From Paracoccus haematequi (GTDB lineage: Bacteria; Pseudomonadota; Alphaproteobacteria; Rhodobacterales; Rhodobacteraceae): a DNA stretch of 64,000 nt. Below, one piece after another: positions 1 through 8,185 of this stretch; within the stretch, counting starts at the first letter, position 1, and the number at the start of each line of letters is the position of its first letter. The stretch spans positions 34,962 through 98,961 of the forward strand of contig CAMCVS010000011.1 in the NCBI GenBank assembly GCA_945881965.1, read 5' to 3'. The notes beneath the pieces were generated by a model. The model was not told where the DNA came from, made no database searches, and saw only the letters and a list, made by a program, of their open reading frames with translations. The position numbers and the translations under genes were made by a program.

Positions 1-1508
1 AAGCCGCCCGAGGCCTGAATGGTGATCTTTTGCTCTTTGCCGGTGCCCTTGTCCTTGGCGCCAACCGACACGATGCCGTTGGCGTCGATGTCAAAGGTCA
101 CTTCGATCTGCGGCATGCCGCGCGGCGCGGGCGGGATGTTTTCCAGATTGAACTGGCCCAGCATCTTGTTGTCCTGCGCCATCTCACGTTCGCCCTGAAA
201 CACCCGGATCGTCACGGCGTTCTGGTTGTCTTCGGCGGTCGAGAAGATCTGCGATTTCTTGGTCGGGATCGTGGTGTTGCGGTCGATCAGGCGGGTGAAC
301 ACGCCCCCCAGCGTCTCAATCCCCAAGGACAGCGGCGTCACGTCCAAGAGCACGACGTCCTTGACGTCGCCCTGCAACACGCCGGCCTGAATGGCTGCAC
401 CCAACGCCACCACCTCGTCGGGGTTCACGCCCTTGTGGGGTTCCTTGCCGAAGAATTTCGTCACTTCTTCGACAACGCGGGGCATGCGGGTCATGCCGCC
501 GACCAGAACCACCTCGTCAATGTCGCCCACCGTCAGACCGGCATCTTTCAGCGCGGCCTTGCAGGGGTCCATGGATTTCTTGATCAGATCCGACACCAGG
601 CTTTCCAGCTTGGCGCGTGTCAGTTTCACCACCATGTGCAGCGGCGCGCCCGAGTTGGAGTTCATCGCGATGAAGGGCTGGTTGATTTCGGTCTGCTGCG
701 ACGAGGACAGTTCGATCTTGGCCTTTTCCGCCGCCTCTTTCAGGCGTTGCAGCGCCATCTTGTCCTTGGTCAGGTCAACGCCATGCTCTTTCTTGAACTC
801 GTCGGCGAGGTAGTTGACGATACGCATGTCGAAATCTTCGCCACCCAGGAAGGTGTCGCCGTTGGTCGATTTCACCTCGAACAGGCCGTCGTCGATTTCC
901 AGAATGGTGACGTCAAAGGTGCCGCCGCCAAGGTCATAGACCGCGATGGTCTGGCTGTTCTTCTTGTCCAGACCATAGGCCAGCGCGGCCGCCGTCGGTT
1001 CGTTGATGATGCGCAGCACCTCAAGGCCCGCGATTTTGCCCGCGTCCTTGGTCGCCTGCCGCTGGGCGTCGTTGAAATAGGCAGGGACAGTGATCACGGC
1101 CTGCGTGACGGGTTCGCCCAGATAGCTCTCGGCGGTTTCCTTCATCTTTTGCAGGATGACGGCGGAAATCTGGCTGGGCGAATATTTCTCGCCCCGGGCT
1201 TCGACCCAGGCGTCGCCGTTGCCGCCGTTGACGACGGAATAGGGCAGGTTCTTCTTGTCCTTGGCGATATGCGCGTCGTCCGCGCGGCGTCCGATCAGAC
1301 GCTTGACCCCAAAGATGGTGCTGGTGGCGTTGGTGACGGCCTGACGTTTTGCAGGCTGGCCCACAAGGCGTTCATTGTCGGTGAATGCGACAATGGAGGG
1401 CGTCGTGCGCGCGCCTTCCGAGTTTTCGATCACCTTGGGCTGTGCGCCGTCCATGATGGCGACGCAGGAGTTGGTGGTCCCAAGGTCAATCCCGATAACT
1501 TTTCCCAT
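1..1508 (-). CDS. dnaK: Chaperone DnaK (Hsp70), 5' part of gene; C-terminus lies beyond the left edge
   Basis: ATP-dependent cytoplasmic chaperone that refolds proteins with DnaJ and GrpE. About 502 codons are present out of a usual 630-640; the lid domain is cut off by the window edge. Translation of the minus strand opens with [17 protein letters not shown] (the Hsp70 phosphate-1 loop). It continues with the actin-like ATPase signatures DLGGGTFDV and [10 protein letters not shown], and the interdomain linker [15 protein letters not shown] leads into the substrate-binding domain. The ATG at 1508 follows an AAAGGG ribosome site about 6 bases upstream. An RpoH-type promoter sits about 100 bases upstream, as expected for a heat-shock gene. 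dnaJ would be expected off the left edge. Family identity is not in doubt. Confidence 0.97.
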   Translation of the reverse strand, partial: MGKVIGIDLGTTNSCVAIMDGAQPKVIENSEGARTTPSIVAFTDNERLVGQPAKRQAVTNATSTIFGVKRLIGRRADDAHIAKDKKNLPYSVVNGGNGDAWVEARGEKYSPSQISAVILQKMKETAESYLGEPVTQAVITVPAYFNDAQRQATKDAGKIAGLEVLRIINEPTAAALAYGLDKKNSQTIAVYDLGGGTFDVTILEIDDGLFEVKSTNGDTFLGGEDFDMRIVNYLADEFKKEHGVDLTKDKMALQRLKEAAEKAKIELSSSQQTEINQPFIAMNSNSGAPLHMVVKLTRAKLESLVSDLIKKSMDPCKAALKDAGLTVGDIDEVVLVGGMTRMPRVVEEVTKFFGKEPHKGVNPDEVVALGAAIQAGVLQGDVKDVVLLDVTPLSLGIETLGGVFTRLIDRNTTIPTKKSQIFSTAEDNQNAVTIRVFQGEREMAQDNKMLGQFNLENIPPAPRGMPQIEVTFDIDANGIVSVGAKDKGTGKEQKITIQASGG

Positions 1509-1605
1509 TTTCGATCCCTTTCAATTTAAGGCGATGTCCCGAGGCACGACCCATTGTGGCGTCCTGCCCCGATCTGATTGCGCAGCCACTCCGCGCGTCT
1601 CGCCG

Positions 1606-1635
1606 TATATAGGAGCCGGGTTTTCGCCTCGCAAG
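1606..1635 (-). promoter_or_regulatory. RpoH (sigma-32) type heat-shock promoter of dnaK
   Basis: On the minus strand a CTTG box (1635-1632) is followed after exactly 18 bases by CCTATATA (1613-1606). This matches the alphaproteobacterial RpoH pattern CTTG-N17/18-CYTATNT. It lies about 100 bases before the dnaK start, leaving a 5' leader of about 90 bases. The match is read directly; activity is inferred. Confidence 0.7.
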
Positions 1636-1704
1636 CGGGCGCAGCGGTGCGGCTGATGAATCCGCGCGCATTTTGTGCGATCAAAGACCACAAGGGGGGT
1701 GGCG

Positions 1705-2319
1705 ATGACGATGATGGATGTGCGCGGGGTCAAGGTCTGGCCGGGGATGCTGGATGCAGCGGCGCAGGACGCGCTGGTCGTGGCGCTGCGCGAGGTGGTG
1801 CGGCGCGCGCCGCTGGTCACGCCGGTGACGCCACGCGGGCAAGAGATGTCGGTGCGGATGACGGCGGCGGGGCGGCTGGGATGGATCAGTGACCGGCGGG
1901 GCTATCGCTATGCGCCGCAGCACCCTTCCGGCGTGGATTGGCCGCCGATCCCCGATGCCGTGCTGGACCTGTGGCGCGCTCTGGTTGGCGGCGCGCGTGA
2001 CCCCGATTGCTGTCTGGTGAACTGGTATGGGCCCGGCGCGCGCATGGGCCTGCATCAGGACCGCGACGAGGGCGATTTTTCCTGGCCGGTGCTGTCGATT
2101 TCCTTGGGTGACGCCGCGCTGTTTCGCATCGGGGGCACCGAACGGCCTGCGCCGACATCGTCGGTGTGGTTGCATTCGGGCGATGTGGTGCTGATGGGGG
2201 GCGCGGCGCGGCTGTGTTTCCACGGCATCGACCGGGTGCGGCACGGATCGTCGCGCCTGTTGCCGCAGGGTGGGCGGATCAACCTGACCTGCCGGGTTGT
2301 TGCAGAGGTGACTTCGTAG
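1705..2319 (+). CDS. alkB: Alpha-ketoglutarate-dependent dioxygenase AlkB (alkylated DNA repair)
   Basis: Fe(II)/2-oxoglutarate dioxygenase of 204 aa that oxidatively removes methyl groups such as 1-methyladenine and 3-methylcytosine from DNA. The iron triad is visible as H117-x-D119 (in GLHQDRDE) and H173 (CFHGIDR). The 2-oxoglutarate-binding arginines are in GRINLTCR near residue 191-197, and NWYGPGARMGLHQD is typical of the family. An earlier in-frame ATG exists at 1675, but the ATG at 1705 has a strong AAGGGGGG site about 6 bases before it and gives the usual length. The gene is divergent from dnaK and stands alone. Its stop codon lies within a terminator-like palindrome shared with the converging permease gene. 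Confidence 0.93.
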   Translation: MTMMDVRGVKVWPGMLDAAAQDALVVALREVVRRAPLVTPVTPRGQEMSVRMTAAGRLGWISDRRGYRYAPQHPSGVDWPPIPDAVLDLWRALVGGARDPDCCLVNWYGPGARMGLHQDRDEGDFSWPVLSISLGDAALFRIGGTERPAPTSSVWLHSGDVVLMGGAARLCFHGIDRVRHGSSRLLPQGGRINLTCRVVAEVTS

Positions 2320-2341
2320 GGCGGGTGTTTACACCCGCGCC
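2316..2341. repeat. Terminator-like palindrome, member 1 of an intergenic hairpin family
   Basis: GCGGGTGT (2321-2328), a TT loop and ACACCCGC (2331-2338) form an 8-bp perfect stem preceded by GTAGG. The first G of the element overlaps the alkB stop codon. It sits between two convergent genes, so it could terminate both. Its layout resembles the palindromes at 27475 and 63969. Confidence 0.6.
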
Positions 2342-2346
2342 CCCGA

Positions 2347-3168
2347 TTACCGGCGCGCGCCCCATGACAGCGACACCGACCGCCGCGTGTAAAACTCGCC
2401 CAACAGCCCGATCACCAGAAACACCGTGCACAGGATCAGCGGATAGGTAACCGATGAATAACGCGGCACATAGTTCAGGAACACGAACCCCCGCGTCTGG
2501 TCGATGATGTGGAACAGCGGGTTCCAGTCGAACAGGTCCCGCATGTGGGCGGGCAACGAATTGGCCAGAAACATCTTGCCCGACGCGATCATGTTCGCGC
2601 GTTGATACATCGATGACAAGATTTCGACCGTCGGCGGATGCCAGGGTTTCAGCGCCAGAAAGATCATGCCAAGCGCCATCCCTTCGTACCAGGCAAGGAT
2701 CAGCATCCCCATGGCCGCGACCGGCTGTTCGACGGTGAAGGGGTGAATGGCATAATACACGAACAGGATGGCAAACAGCGACAACACCTGCACATACAGC
2801 GCGCCAAACGCCGCTGACAGGATCGCGATGATGGTGTTCATCGGCGCGTGTTGCATCATCGCGCTGGTCGGGCCTTCGGCGTTTGACACCGCCGCCATGG
2901 TCTTGGCGTGCGTCATGTACATGAACACGCCTGTCATGATGTACAAAAGGAAATCCCCCCGGATCGCCATCGACCGCATGCCCAGGATTTCGAACATCAG
3001 AAAGAACACCAGAACGAACATCACCGCCTGAAAGATGTTGATTAGGATCGACATCAGCGCATTGCCATGCATCTTGCGCACCGACCGGACGATACCGTGA
3101 TATGTCAGATCGAGGATCGTGACGGCCGATCCGAACATGGTCGGGCTGACGCTGCGGGATTGGAACAT
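2347..3168 (-). CDS. ABC-2 type polysaccharide export permease (KpsM-like)
   Basis: Integral inner-membrane subunit of 273 aa for an ATP-driven exporter of capsular or O-type polysaccharide. About six hydrophobic segments are visible, including one near residues 40-65 (ILINIFQAVMFVLVFFLMFE) and a last one near 240-260 (YPLILCTVFLVIGLLGEF). A cytoplasmic N-terminus precedes the first segment, as in KpsM/RfbA-type permeases. The start at 3168 follows an AGAAGGG site. It faces away from the glycan genes across a 136-base gap. No ATPase partner (KpsT) or KpsE/KpsD homologue is present in the window, so the partner must be encoded elsewhere. Substrate is inferred only from family and neighbours. 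Confidence 0.8.
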   Translation of the reverse strand: MFQSRSVSPTMFGSAVTILDLTYHGIVRSVRKMHGNALMSILINIFQAVMFVLVFFLMFEILGMRSMAIRGDFLLYIMTGVFMYMTHAKTMAAVSNAEGPTSAMMQHAPMNTIIAILSAAFGALYVQVLSLFAILFVYYAIHPFTVEQPVAAMGMLILAWYEGMALGMIFLALKPWHPPTVEILSSMYQRANMIASGKMFLANSLPAHMRDLFDWNPLFHIIDQTRGFVFLNYVPRYSSVTYPLILCTVFLVIGLLGEFYTRRSVSLSWGARR

Positions 3169-3304
3169 GGTGGCGAACCCTTCTGATGGGGTGATTATTG
3201 CAGGCGGAACTTGCCGAACCCTTGACGCAGCAGCATAAGGGCGTCGGGCGCGGCGGGCAACTCGCGGGAACGTGACCGGTGCCGCCGATATAGGAGTGCG
3301 ACAT

Positions 3305-4099
3305 TTGGATTACGAAAAACTTGAAACCGTGATGCGGCGGCTGGCCTTGCAGGCGGGCGATGTCATCATGGATGTCTACAATTCACCGGATTTCGAGGTG
3401 AAATCCAAGTCGGACAGCAGCCCGGTCACAGAGGCCGACGAAGCCGCCGATGCGCTGATCTCGGCGGGGCTGCGGGCAGCGTTTCCGCACCTGCCGCTGG
3501 TGACCGAAGAACAGGCCGCGACGCATGGGCAATCCGTGACCTCGTTTCTGGTGGTGGACCCGCTGGACGGCACCAAGGAATTCGTGCAGCGGCGCGGCGA
3601 TTTCACCGTCAACATCGCCTGGGTGCTGGACGGAAGCCCGGTGCGCGGCGTGGTCTATGCCCCCGCGCAGGGGCGGCTGTTCTACACTGACAAGGGCGGC
3701 AATGCGGTCGAGGAAATCGGCCCGTTTGACCCCGAGATCAAGGGCGCGGTGCGGCCCCTGCGTGTCTCGGTCCCCGACAATTCCGCGCTGATGGTGGTCG
3801 CGTCGAAATCGCACCGCGATCAGGCGACGGATGATTACATCGCGAAATATGCGGTCAAGGATATGACCAGCGCGGGGTCGTCGCTGAAATTCTGTCTGGT
3901 GGCGACTGGCGAGGCGGATTTGTATCCGCGCCTGGGACGCACCATGGAATGGGACACGGCGGCGGGCCATGCTGTTCTGGTGGGCGCGGGCGGCGATGTG
4001 GTGCGTTTCGACGATCATCAGCCGCTGCGCTATGGCAAGGTCGGCTTCGCCAACCCGTTCTTCATCGCCTATGCACCCGGCGTGGACCTGAAAAAATGA
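3305..4099 (+). CDS. cysQ: 3'(2'),5'-bisphosphate nucleotidase CysQ
   Basis: Inositol-monophosphatase-fold enzyme (264 aa) that hydrolyses adenosine 3',5'-bisphosphate (PAP), the by-product of PAPS-dependent sulfation, to AMP. The metal site is visible as E68/E69 (LVTEEQ) and D85-P-L-D88-G-T (VVDPLDGTKEF), with the second motif EWDTAAGHAV near the C-terminus. I chose the TTG at 3305 because AGGAG lies 8 bases before it; an ATG at 3272 and a GTG at 3296 are in frame but poorly placed. The stop overlaps the kdsB start as ATGA, indicating translational coupling. The presence of a sulfotransferase gene at the end of this cluster makes a PAP-recycling role plausible. Confidence 0.9.
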   Translation: MDYEKLETVMRRLALQAGDVIMDVYNSPDFEVKSKSDSSPVTEADEAADALISAGLRAAFPHLPLVTEEQAATHGQSVTSFLVVDPLDGTKEFVQRRGDFTVNIAWVLDGSPVRGVVYAPAQGRLFYTDKGGNAVEEIGPFDPEIKGAVRPLRVSVPDNSALMVVASKSHRDQATDDYIAKYAVKDMTSAGSSLKFCLVATGEADLYPRLGRTMEWDTAAGHAVLVGAGGDVVRFDDHQPLRYGKVGFANPFFIAYAPGVDLKK

Positions 4100-4896
4100 C
4101 CGTTCTGATCGTCATCCCGGCGCGCTATGCGTCCACCCGCTATCCCGGCAAGCCTTTGGTCGGGCTGACGGGGGCGACGGGCGTGGAAAAGACCCTGATC
4201 CGGCGCAGTTGGGAGGCGGCGATGACAGTGCAGGGTGCCGACCGCGTGGTGGTTGCCACCGATGATGCCCGCATTCGCGACCATGCGCAGGGCTTCGGGG
4301 CCGAGGTGGTGATGACGTCTGAATCCTGCCAGAACGGCACTGAACGCTGCGCCGAGGCTGTGGATGTTCTGGGTGGCGGGTTCGAGATCGTGGTGAACCT
4401 GCAAGGCGATGCGCCGCTGACGCCCGCGTGGTTCGTCGAGGATCTGATCGCGGGCCTGCGCGCTGATGCAGGTGCCGATATTGCCACGCCGGTATTGCGC
4501 ACAGAGGGCCGCATGTTGGCCGCGCTGCTGGAGGATCGCCGCAATGGCCGCGTGGGTGGCACCACGGCAGTGTTCGGGTCCGGGATGCGGGCGCTGTATT
4601 TCTCGAAAGAGGTCATTCCCTTTACCGGGAAACCCTATGCCGATGACGCGATGACGCCGGTGTTTCATCATGTGGGCGTCTATGCCTATCGCCCGGCCGC
4701 GCTGGATGCCTATCCGGCATGGCCTGTTGGCCCGCTGGAGACGCTGGAGGGGCTGGAGCAGTTGCGGTTCCTTGAAAATGGCCGCGCCGTGCTGTGCGTC
4801 GAGGTCGAGGCGCGCGGACGGCAGTTCTGGGAATTGAACAACCCCGCCGATGTGCCGCGGATTCAGGCGATGATGGCCGAGATGGGGATGGCATGA
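4096..4896 (+). CDS. kdsB: 3-deoxy-manno-octulosonate cytidylyltransferase (CMP-Kdo synthetase, KdsB/KpsU)
   Basis: Activates Kdo with CTP to CMP-Kdo for lipopolysaccharide or Kdo-linked capsule. The 266-aa protein opens with the nucleotide-binding motif VIPARYASTRYPGKPL and has NLQGDAPL (metal/CTP binding) and the conserved late segment TLEGLEQLRFLENG. Family length is about 250. The ATG overlaps the cysQ stop by four bases and its own TGA overlaps the next ATG, so cysQ-kdsB-GT2 form a coupled trio. Lying inside a glycan cluster, it may be the capsule-dedicated KpsU paralogue rather than the housekeeping LPS enzyme; the sequence alone does not settle this. Confidence 0.92.
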   Translation: MTVLIVIPARYASTRYPGKPLVGLTGATGVEKTLIRRSWEAAMTVQGADRVVVATDDARIRDHAQGFGAEVVMTSESCQNGTERCAEAVDVLGGGFEIVVNLQGDAPLTPAWFVEDLIAGLRADAGADIATPVLRTEGRMLAALLEDRRNGRVGGTTAVFGSGMRALYFSKEVIPFTGKPYADDAMTPVFHHVGVYAYRPAALDAYPAWPVGPLETLEGLEQLRFLENGRAVLCVEVEARGRQFWELNNPADVPRIQAMMAEMGMA

Positions 4897-6164
4897 CGCC
4901 ACTTCCGGCTCATGGTCCGACGGTCAGCGTCGTGATCGTCAGCCGGGGCCGCCCCGCCAGTTTGCAGCTTGCTCTGACCGGGGCCGCGCGGCTGGTCTAT
5001 CCGAATTATGAAATCGTGGTGGTGGCGGATGCGGCGGGGCTGGCGGCGGCGCGGGCTTTGCCGTTTGGCGATGGGCTGACATGCGTCGGCTTTGAAGAGG
5101 CCAATATCTCGGCCGCGCGCAATGTCGGGATTATGCAGGCGGGAGGCGAGATCATCGCGTTTCTGGATGATGACGCAGTCCCGGAACCTCTTTGGTTGCA
5201 GCATCTGATGCAGGGGTTCGCGCTGCCCGATGTGGCCTGCGTCGGTGGGTTCGTGCGCGGGCGTAACGGCATATCGCTGCAATGGCGCGCGCGCGCAGTG
5301 GATGCGGGCGGGGCTGCGCGTGATCTGGTTCTGACAGGGGATGCGCCTGTTGTCCCCAATCCCGGCGCGGGTTGGGCGGTCAAGACCGAAGGCACCAACA
5401 TGGCCATGCGCCGCGATGTGCTGGCGGCGCTGGGCGGGTTCGATCCGGCCTATCGGTTCTACTTGGATGAAACCGACCTGAACCGGCGGCTGCATGACGC
5501 AGGCCACCGCACCGCGATTGTTCCGCTGGCCGAGGTGCATCACGGCTATGCGCCGTCAGACCTGCGGTTGCGCACACGGGCGGTGCGGGATCTGTCACGG
5601 ATCGGCGCGTCAACGGCGGTGTTCCTGCGGCGACACGCCGACCCTGCCATTCACGTCGCGCGACTGGACGCCCTGCGCGCCGAACAGCGCCGCCGTCTGA
5701 TCCAGCAGATGGTCGCGGGCCAGATCGAGCCGCGCGACATCGCCCGCCTGATGGTCACGCTGGAAGATGGCATCCGCGAGGGGCTGGCCGCGCCTTCGAC
5801 CCCCCTGACCCCACTGGGGCCGCCCGCACAGCCGTTCCGGCTCTTTGCCACCCTGTCCACCAAGGGCGCAAAGGTCATCCGGGGGCGGTTGTGGCGGTGG
5901 CGCGCGATCCGGGCCGAGGCGGCGGCGGCGGCGGCACAGGGCCATGTCGTGACGGTCTACATGCTGTCGCGCACCGTCTTGGCGCATCGAATCCGCTATC
6001 GCCTTCCCGGCGTCTGGGAACATCGCGGCGGGCTGTGGGGGCGGTCCGATCGCAGCCAGCCGCGCCTGCGATGGGCAAGTTTCCGCGCGCGGATCGCCGA
6101 AGAACACGCGCGGGTTGCGCCGCGCCGCGATCCCACCCCGATGGTGGTCCCGAACGCCCCATAA
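4893..6164 (+). CDS. Family 2 glycosyltransferase (GT-A fold)
   Basis: Predicted inverting nucleotide-sugar glycosyltransferase of 423 aa. The GT-A core spans about residues 10-250: VSVVIVSRGRP opening strand, ISAARNVGI and the metal-binding acidic motif FLDDDAVPEP (D92-D94). The acceptor-side motif GGFDPAYRFYLDETDLNRRL corresponds to the catalytic ED region of GT2 enzymes. The C-terminal third (about 280-423) is rich in Arg and Ala, has no clear transmembrane helix and may bind the membrane surface. It is translationally coupled to kdsB (ATGA overlap). Donor and acceptor sugars cannot be read from sequence. Confidence 0.85.
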   Translation: MTPLPAHGPTVSVVIVSRGRPASLQLALTGAARLVYPNYEIVVVADAAGLAAARALPFGDGLTCVGFEEANISAARNVGIMQAGGEIIAFLDDDAVPEPLWLQHLMQGFALPDVACVGGFVRGRNGISLQWRARAVDAGGAARDLVLTGDAPVVPNPGAGWAVKTEGTNMAMRRDVLAALGGFDPAYRFYLDETDLNRRLHDAGHRTAIVPLAEVHHGYAPSDLRLRTRAVRDLSRIGASTAVFLRRHADPAIHVARLDALRAEQRRRLIQQMVAGQIEPRDIARLMVTLEDGIREGLAAPSTPLTPLGPPAQPFRLFATLSTKGAKVIRGRLWRWRAIRAEAAAAAAQGHVVTVYMLSRTVLAHRIRYRLPGVWEHRGGLWGRSDRSQPRLRWASFRARIAEEHARVAPRRDPTPMVVPNAP

Positions 6165-6289
6165 TTCCCCGTCAACATCCGATTTTTTTCAATGATTGGC
6201 CATTATGTCATGCTAGAGGAGCGGCATTGGTATACCGTGCGAACCACGCGTCAAAACGCAAAGCCGTGGCGCAATCGAGGATGAGGCAA

Positions 6290-7183
6290 ATGCGCAAGAA
6301 AGTTACGAAAGCGATTTTTCCCGTGGCAGGTCTGGGCACCCGGTTCTTGCCGGCGACCAAGTCGGTTCCGAAGGAAATCATGACCTTGGTGGATCGACCG
6401 CTGATCCAGTATGCCATTGACGAGGCGCGCGCCGCCGGCATCAAGGAATTCATCTTCGTGACCTCGCGCGGCAAGGGCGCTTTGGAAGATTACTTTGACC
6501 ATGCCCCCACGCTGGAAGCCGAATTGCGCAAGAAGGGCAAGGATGACCTGCTGGAAATCCTGAAGGATACCAACATGGATAGCGGTGCCATCGCCTATAT
6601 CCGCCAGCACAAGGCGATGGGTCTGGGCCATGCCGTGTGGTGCGCGCGCCGTCTGATGGGCAATGAACCCTTTGCCGTGATCCTGCCCGATGACGTGATC
6701 GCCGCCGAAAAACCCTGTTTGCAGCAGATGGTCGAAGCCTATGAGGAAACCGGCGGCAATGTTGTCGCCGCGATGGAAGTGCCGCCGGAAAAGACCAGCT
6801 CGTATGGTATTCTGGACGTCAAGGAAGACATGGGGTCGATGGTGTCGGTCAAGGGCATGGTCGAAAAGCCCGCCAAGGGAACCGAACCGTCGAACCTTGC
6901 GGTGATCGGGCGTTATATCCTGACCCAGCATGTGATGAACAACCTGAACAAGATGAAGGTTGGCGCGGGCGGTGAGATTCAGCTGACCGACGCGATCGCC
7001 CAGGAAATCGAGAATGAACGCCCGGTCTATGGGTTTCGCTTCCGCGGACAGCGGTTCGATTGCGGGTCCAAGGCCGGGTTCTTGCAGGCAACGGTGTCCT
7101 TTGCGCTGGCGCGTCCCGATCTGCGGGATGAATTCGCGGCGTTCCTCACCTCGGTTACTGCCGAACAGAAAGCCGCGCAGTAA
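6290..7183 (+). CDS. galU: UTP-glucose-1-phosphate uridylyltransferase
   Basis: Makes UDP-glucose from UTP and glucose-1-phosphate, the precursor for UDP-galactose and many surface glycans. The 297-aa protein has the nucleotidyltransferase signature FPVAGLGTRFLPATKSVPKE at residues 10-29, the GHAVWCAR segment and the catalytic ILPDDVI motif. The C-terminal VGAGGEIQLTDAI and RGQRFDCGSKAGFLQA motifs are those of the GalU family. The ATG at 6290 is favoured over that at 6281 because GAGG lies 9 bases upstream. A 125-base gap separates it from the previous gene and may hold a promoter. galE follows after three bases, giving a UDP-Glc to UDP-Gal module. Confidence 0.96.
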   Translation: MRKKVTKAIFPVAGLGTRFLPATKSVPKEIMTLVDRPLIQYAIDEARAAGIKEFIFVTSRGKGALEDYFDHAPTLEAELRKKGKDDLLEILKDTNMDSGAIAYIRQHKAMGLGHAVWCARRLMGNEPFAVILPDDVIAAEKPCLQQMVEAYEETGGNVVAAMEVPPEKTSSYGILDVKEDMGSMVSVKGMVEKPAKGTEPSNLAVIGRYILTQHVMNNLNKMKVGAGGEIQLTDAIAQEIENERPVYGFRFRGQRFDCGSKAGFLQATVSFALARPDLRDEFAAFLTSVTAEQKAAQ

Positions 7184-7186
7184 GCC

Positions 7187-8185
7187 ATGTCCGGGTCTGG
7201 GCCGGATCATGTGCTGGTCACCGGGGGTGCGGGCTATATCGGCTCGCATGCCTGCAAGGCGCTGAAGGCGGCGGGGTTTGTCCCCGTCACTTTCGACAAT
7301 CTGGTGACCGGCTGGCAAGAGGCGGTGAAATTCGGCCCCTTCGTGCAGGGCGATCTGCTGGACCGGGCGGCGGTGGACGCGGCTTTTGCGGCGTGGAAGC
7401 CTGTCGCCGTGATGCATTTCGCAGCGCTGTCACAGGTCGGCGAAAGCATGTCGCAGCCCGGCAAATACTGGCGCAACAACGTGCTGGGGTCGCTGAACCT
7501 GATCGAGGCGGCTTGCGCGGCGGGGTGCCTCGATTTCGTGTTCTCATCGACCTGTGCCACCTATGGCGATCAGGACAATGTCGTGCTGGACGAGGGAACG
7601 GCGCAGCATCCGATCAACGCCTATGGCGCGTCCAAGCGCGCGATCGAGGATGTGCTGCGGGATTTTGGCGTCAGCCACGGGTTGCGGTCGGTGATTTTCC
7701 GCTATTTCAACGTGGCGGGCGGCGATCCTGACGCGGAAGTGGGCGAGTTTCATCGCCCTGAAACCCATCTGATCCCGCTGATGCTGGATGCGATTGACGG
7801 GCGGCGCGGCGCGCTGACGATCTTTGGCACCGATTATCCGACGCCGGATGGCACCTGTATCCGCGATTACGTGCATGTCTGTGATCTTGTGGATGCGCAT
7901 GTGCTGGGGTTGCGGTGGTTGCAGGCGAATAAGGGCAGCCGGGTCTTCAACCTTGGCACCGGGACCGGGTTTTCGGTGCGTGAGGTGGTCGCGGCCAGCC
8001 GGTCTGTGACCAACCGCGACGTGCCTATGGTCGAGGGGCCGCGCCGTGCGGGTGATTGCACGAAACTCGTGTCCGGGTCCACGCGGGCAGCGGCGGAACT
8101 GGGATGGACGCCGCACCGGTCCGACATGGCGACGATGATCGCCGATGCCTGGAGGTGGCACCAGTCTGGCCACTATTCCCGCTGA
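7187..8185 (+). CDS. galE: UDP-glucose 4-epimerase
   Basis: Extended SDR enzyme (332 aa) interconverting UDP-glucose and UDP-galactose with bound NAD. The Rossmann motif TGGAGYIGSH occupies residues 12-21. The catalytic residues are in FSSTCATYG and NAYGASKRAIE (the YxxxK pair), and RYFNVAGGDPDAEVGE is the GalE substrate-loop signature. It follows galU by three bases and overlaps the next glycosyltransferase by about 41 bases. This fits co-translation in the glycan cluster. Identification is firm; specificity for the N-acetyl sugars cannot be excluded. Confidence 0.95.
   Translation: MSGSGPDHVLVTGGAGYIGSHACKALKAAGFVPVTFDNLVTGWQEAVKFGPFVQGDLLDRAAVDAAFAAWKPVAVMHFAALSQVGESMSQPGKYWRNNVLGSLNLIEAACAAGCLDFVFSSTCATYGDQDNVVLDEGTAQHPINAYGASKRAIEDVLRDFGVSHGLRSVIFRYFNVAGGDPDAEVGEFHRPETHLIPLMLDAIDGRRGALTIFGTDYPTPDGTCIRDYVHVCDLVDAHVLGLRWLQANKGSRVFNLGTGTGFSVREVVAASRSVTNRDVPMVEGPRRAGDCTKLVSGSTRAAAELGWTPHRSDMATMIADAWRWHQSGHYSR

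Noticed and set aside
30..1529. Open 499-codon frame on the plus strand opposite dnaK
   Set aside because: It is the antisense shadow of the dnaK coding frame; the product has no family resemblance and is His/Arg rich, as is typical of shadows in GC-rich DNA.
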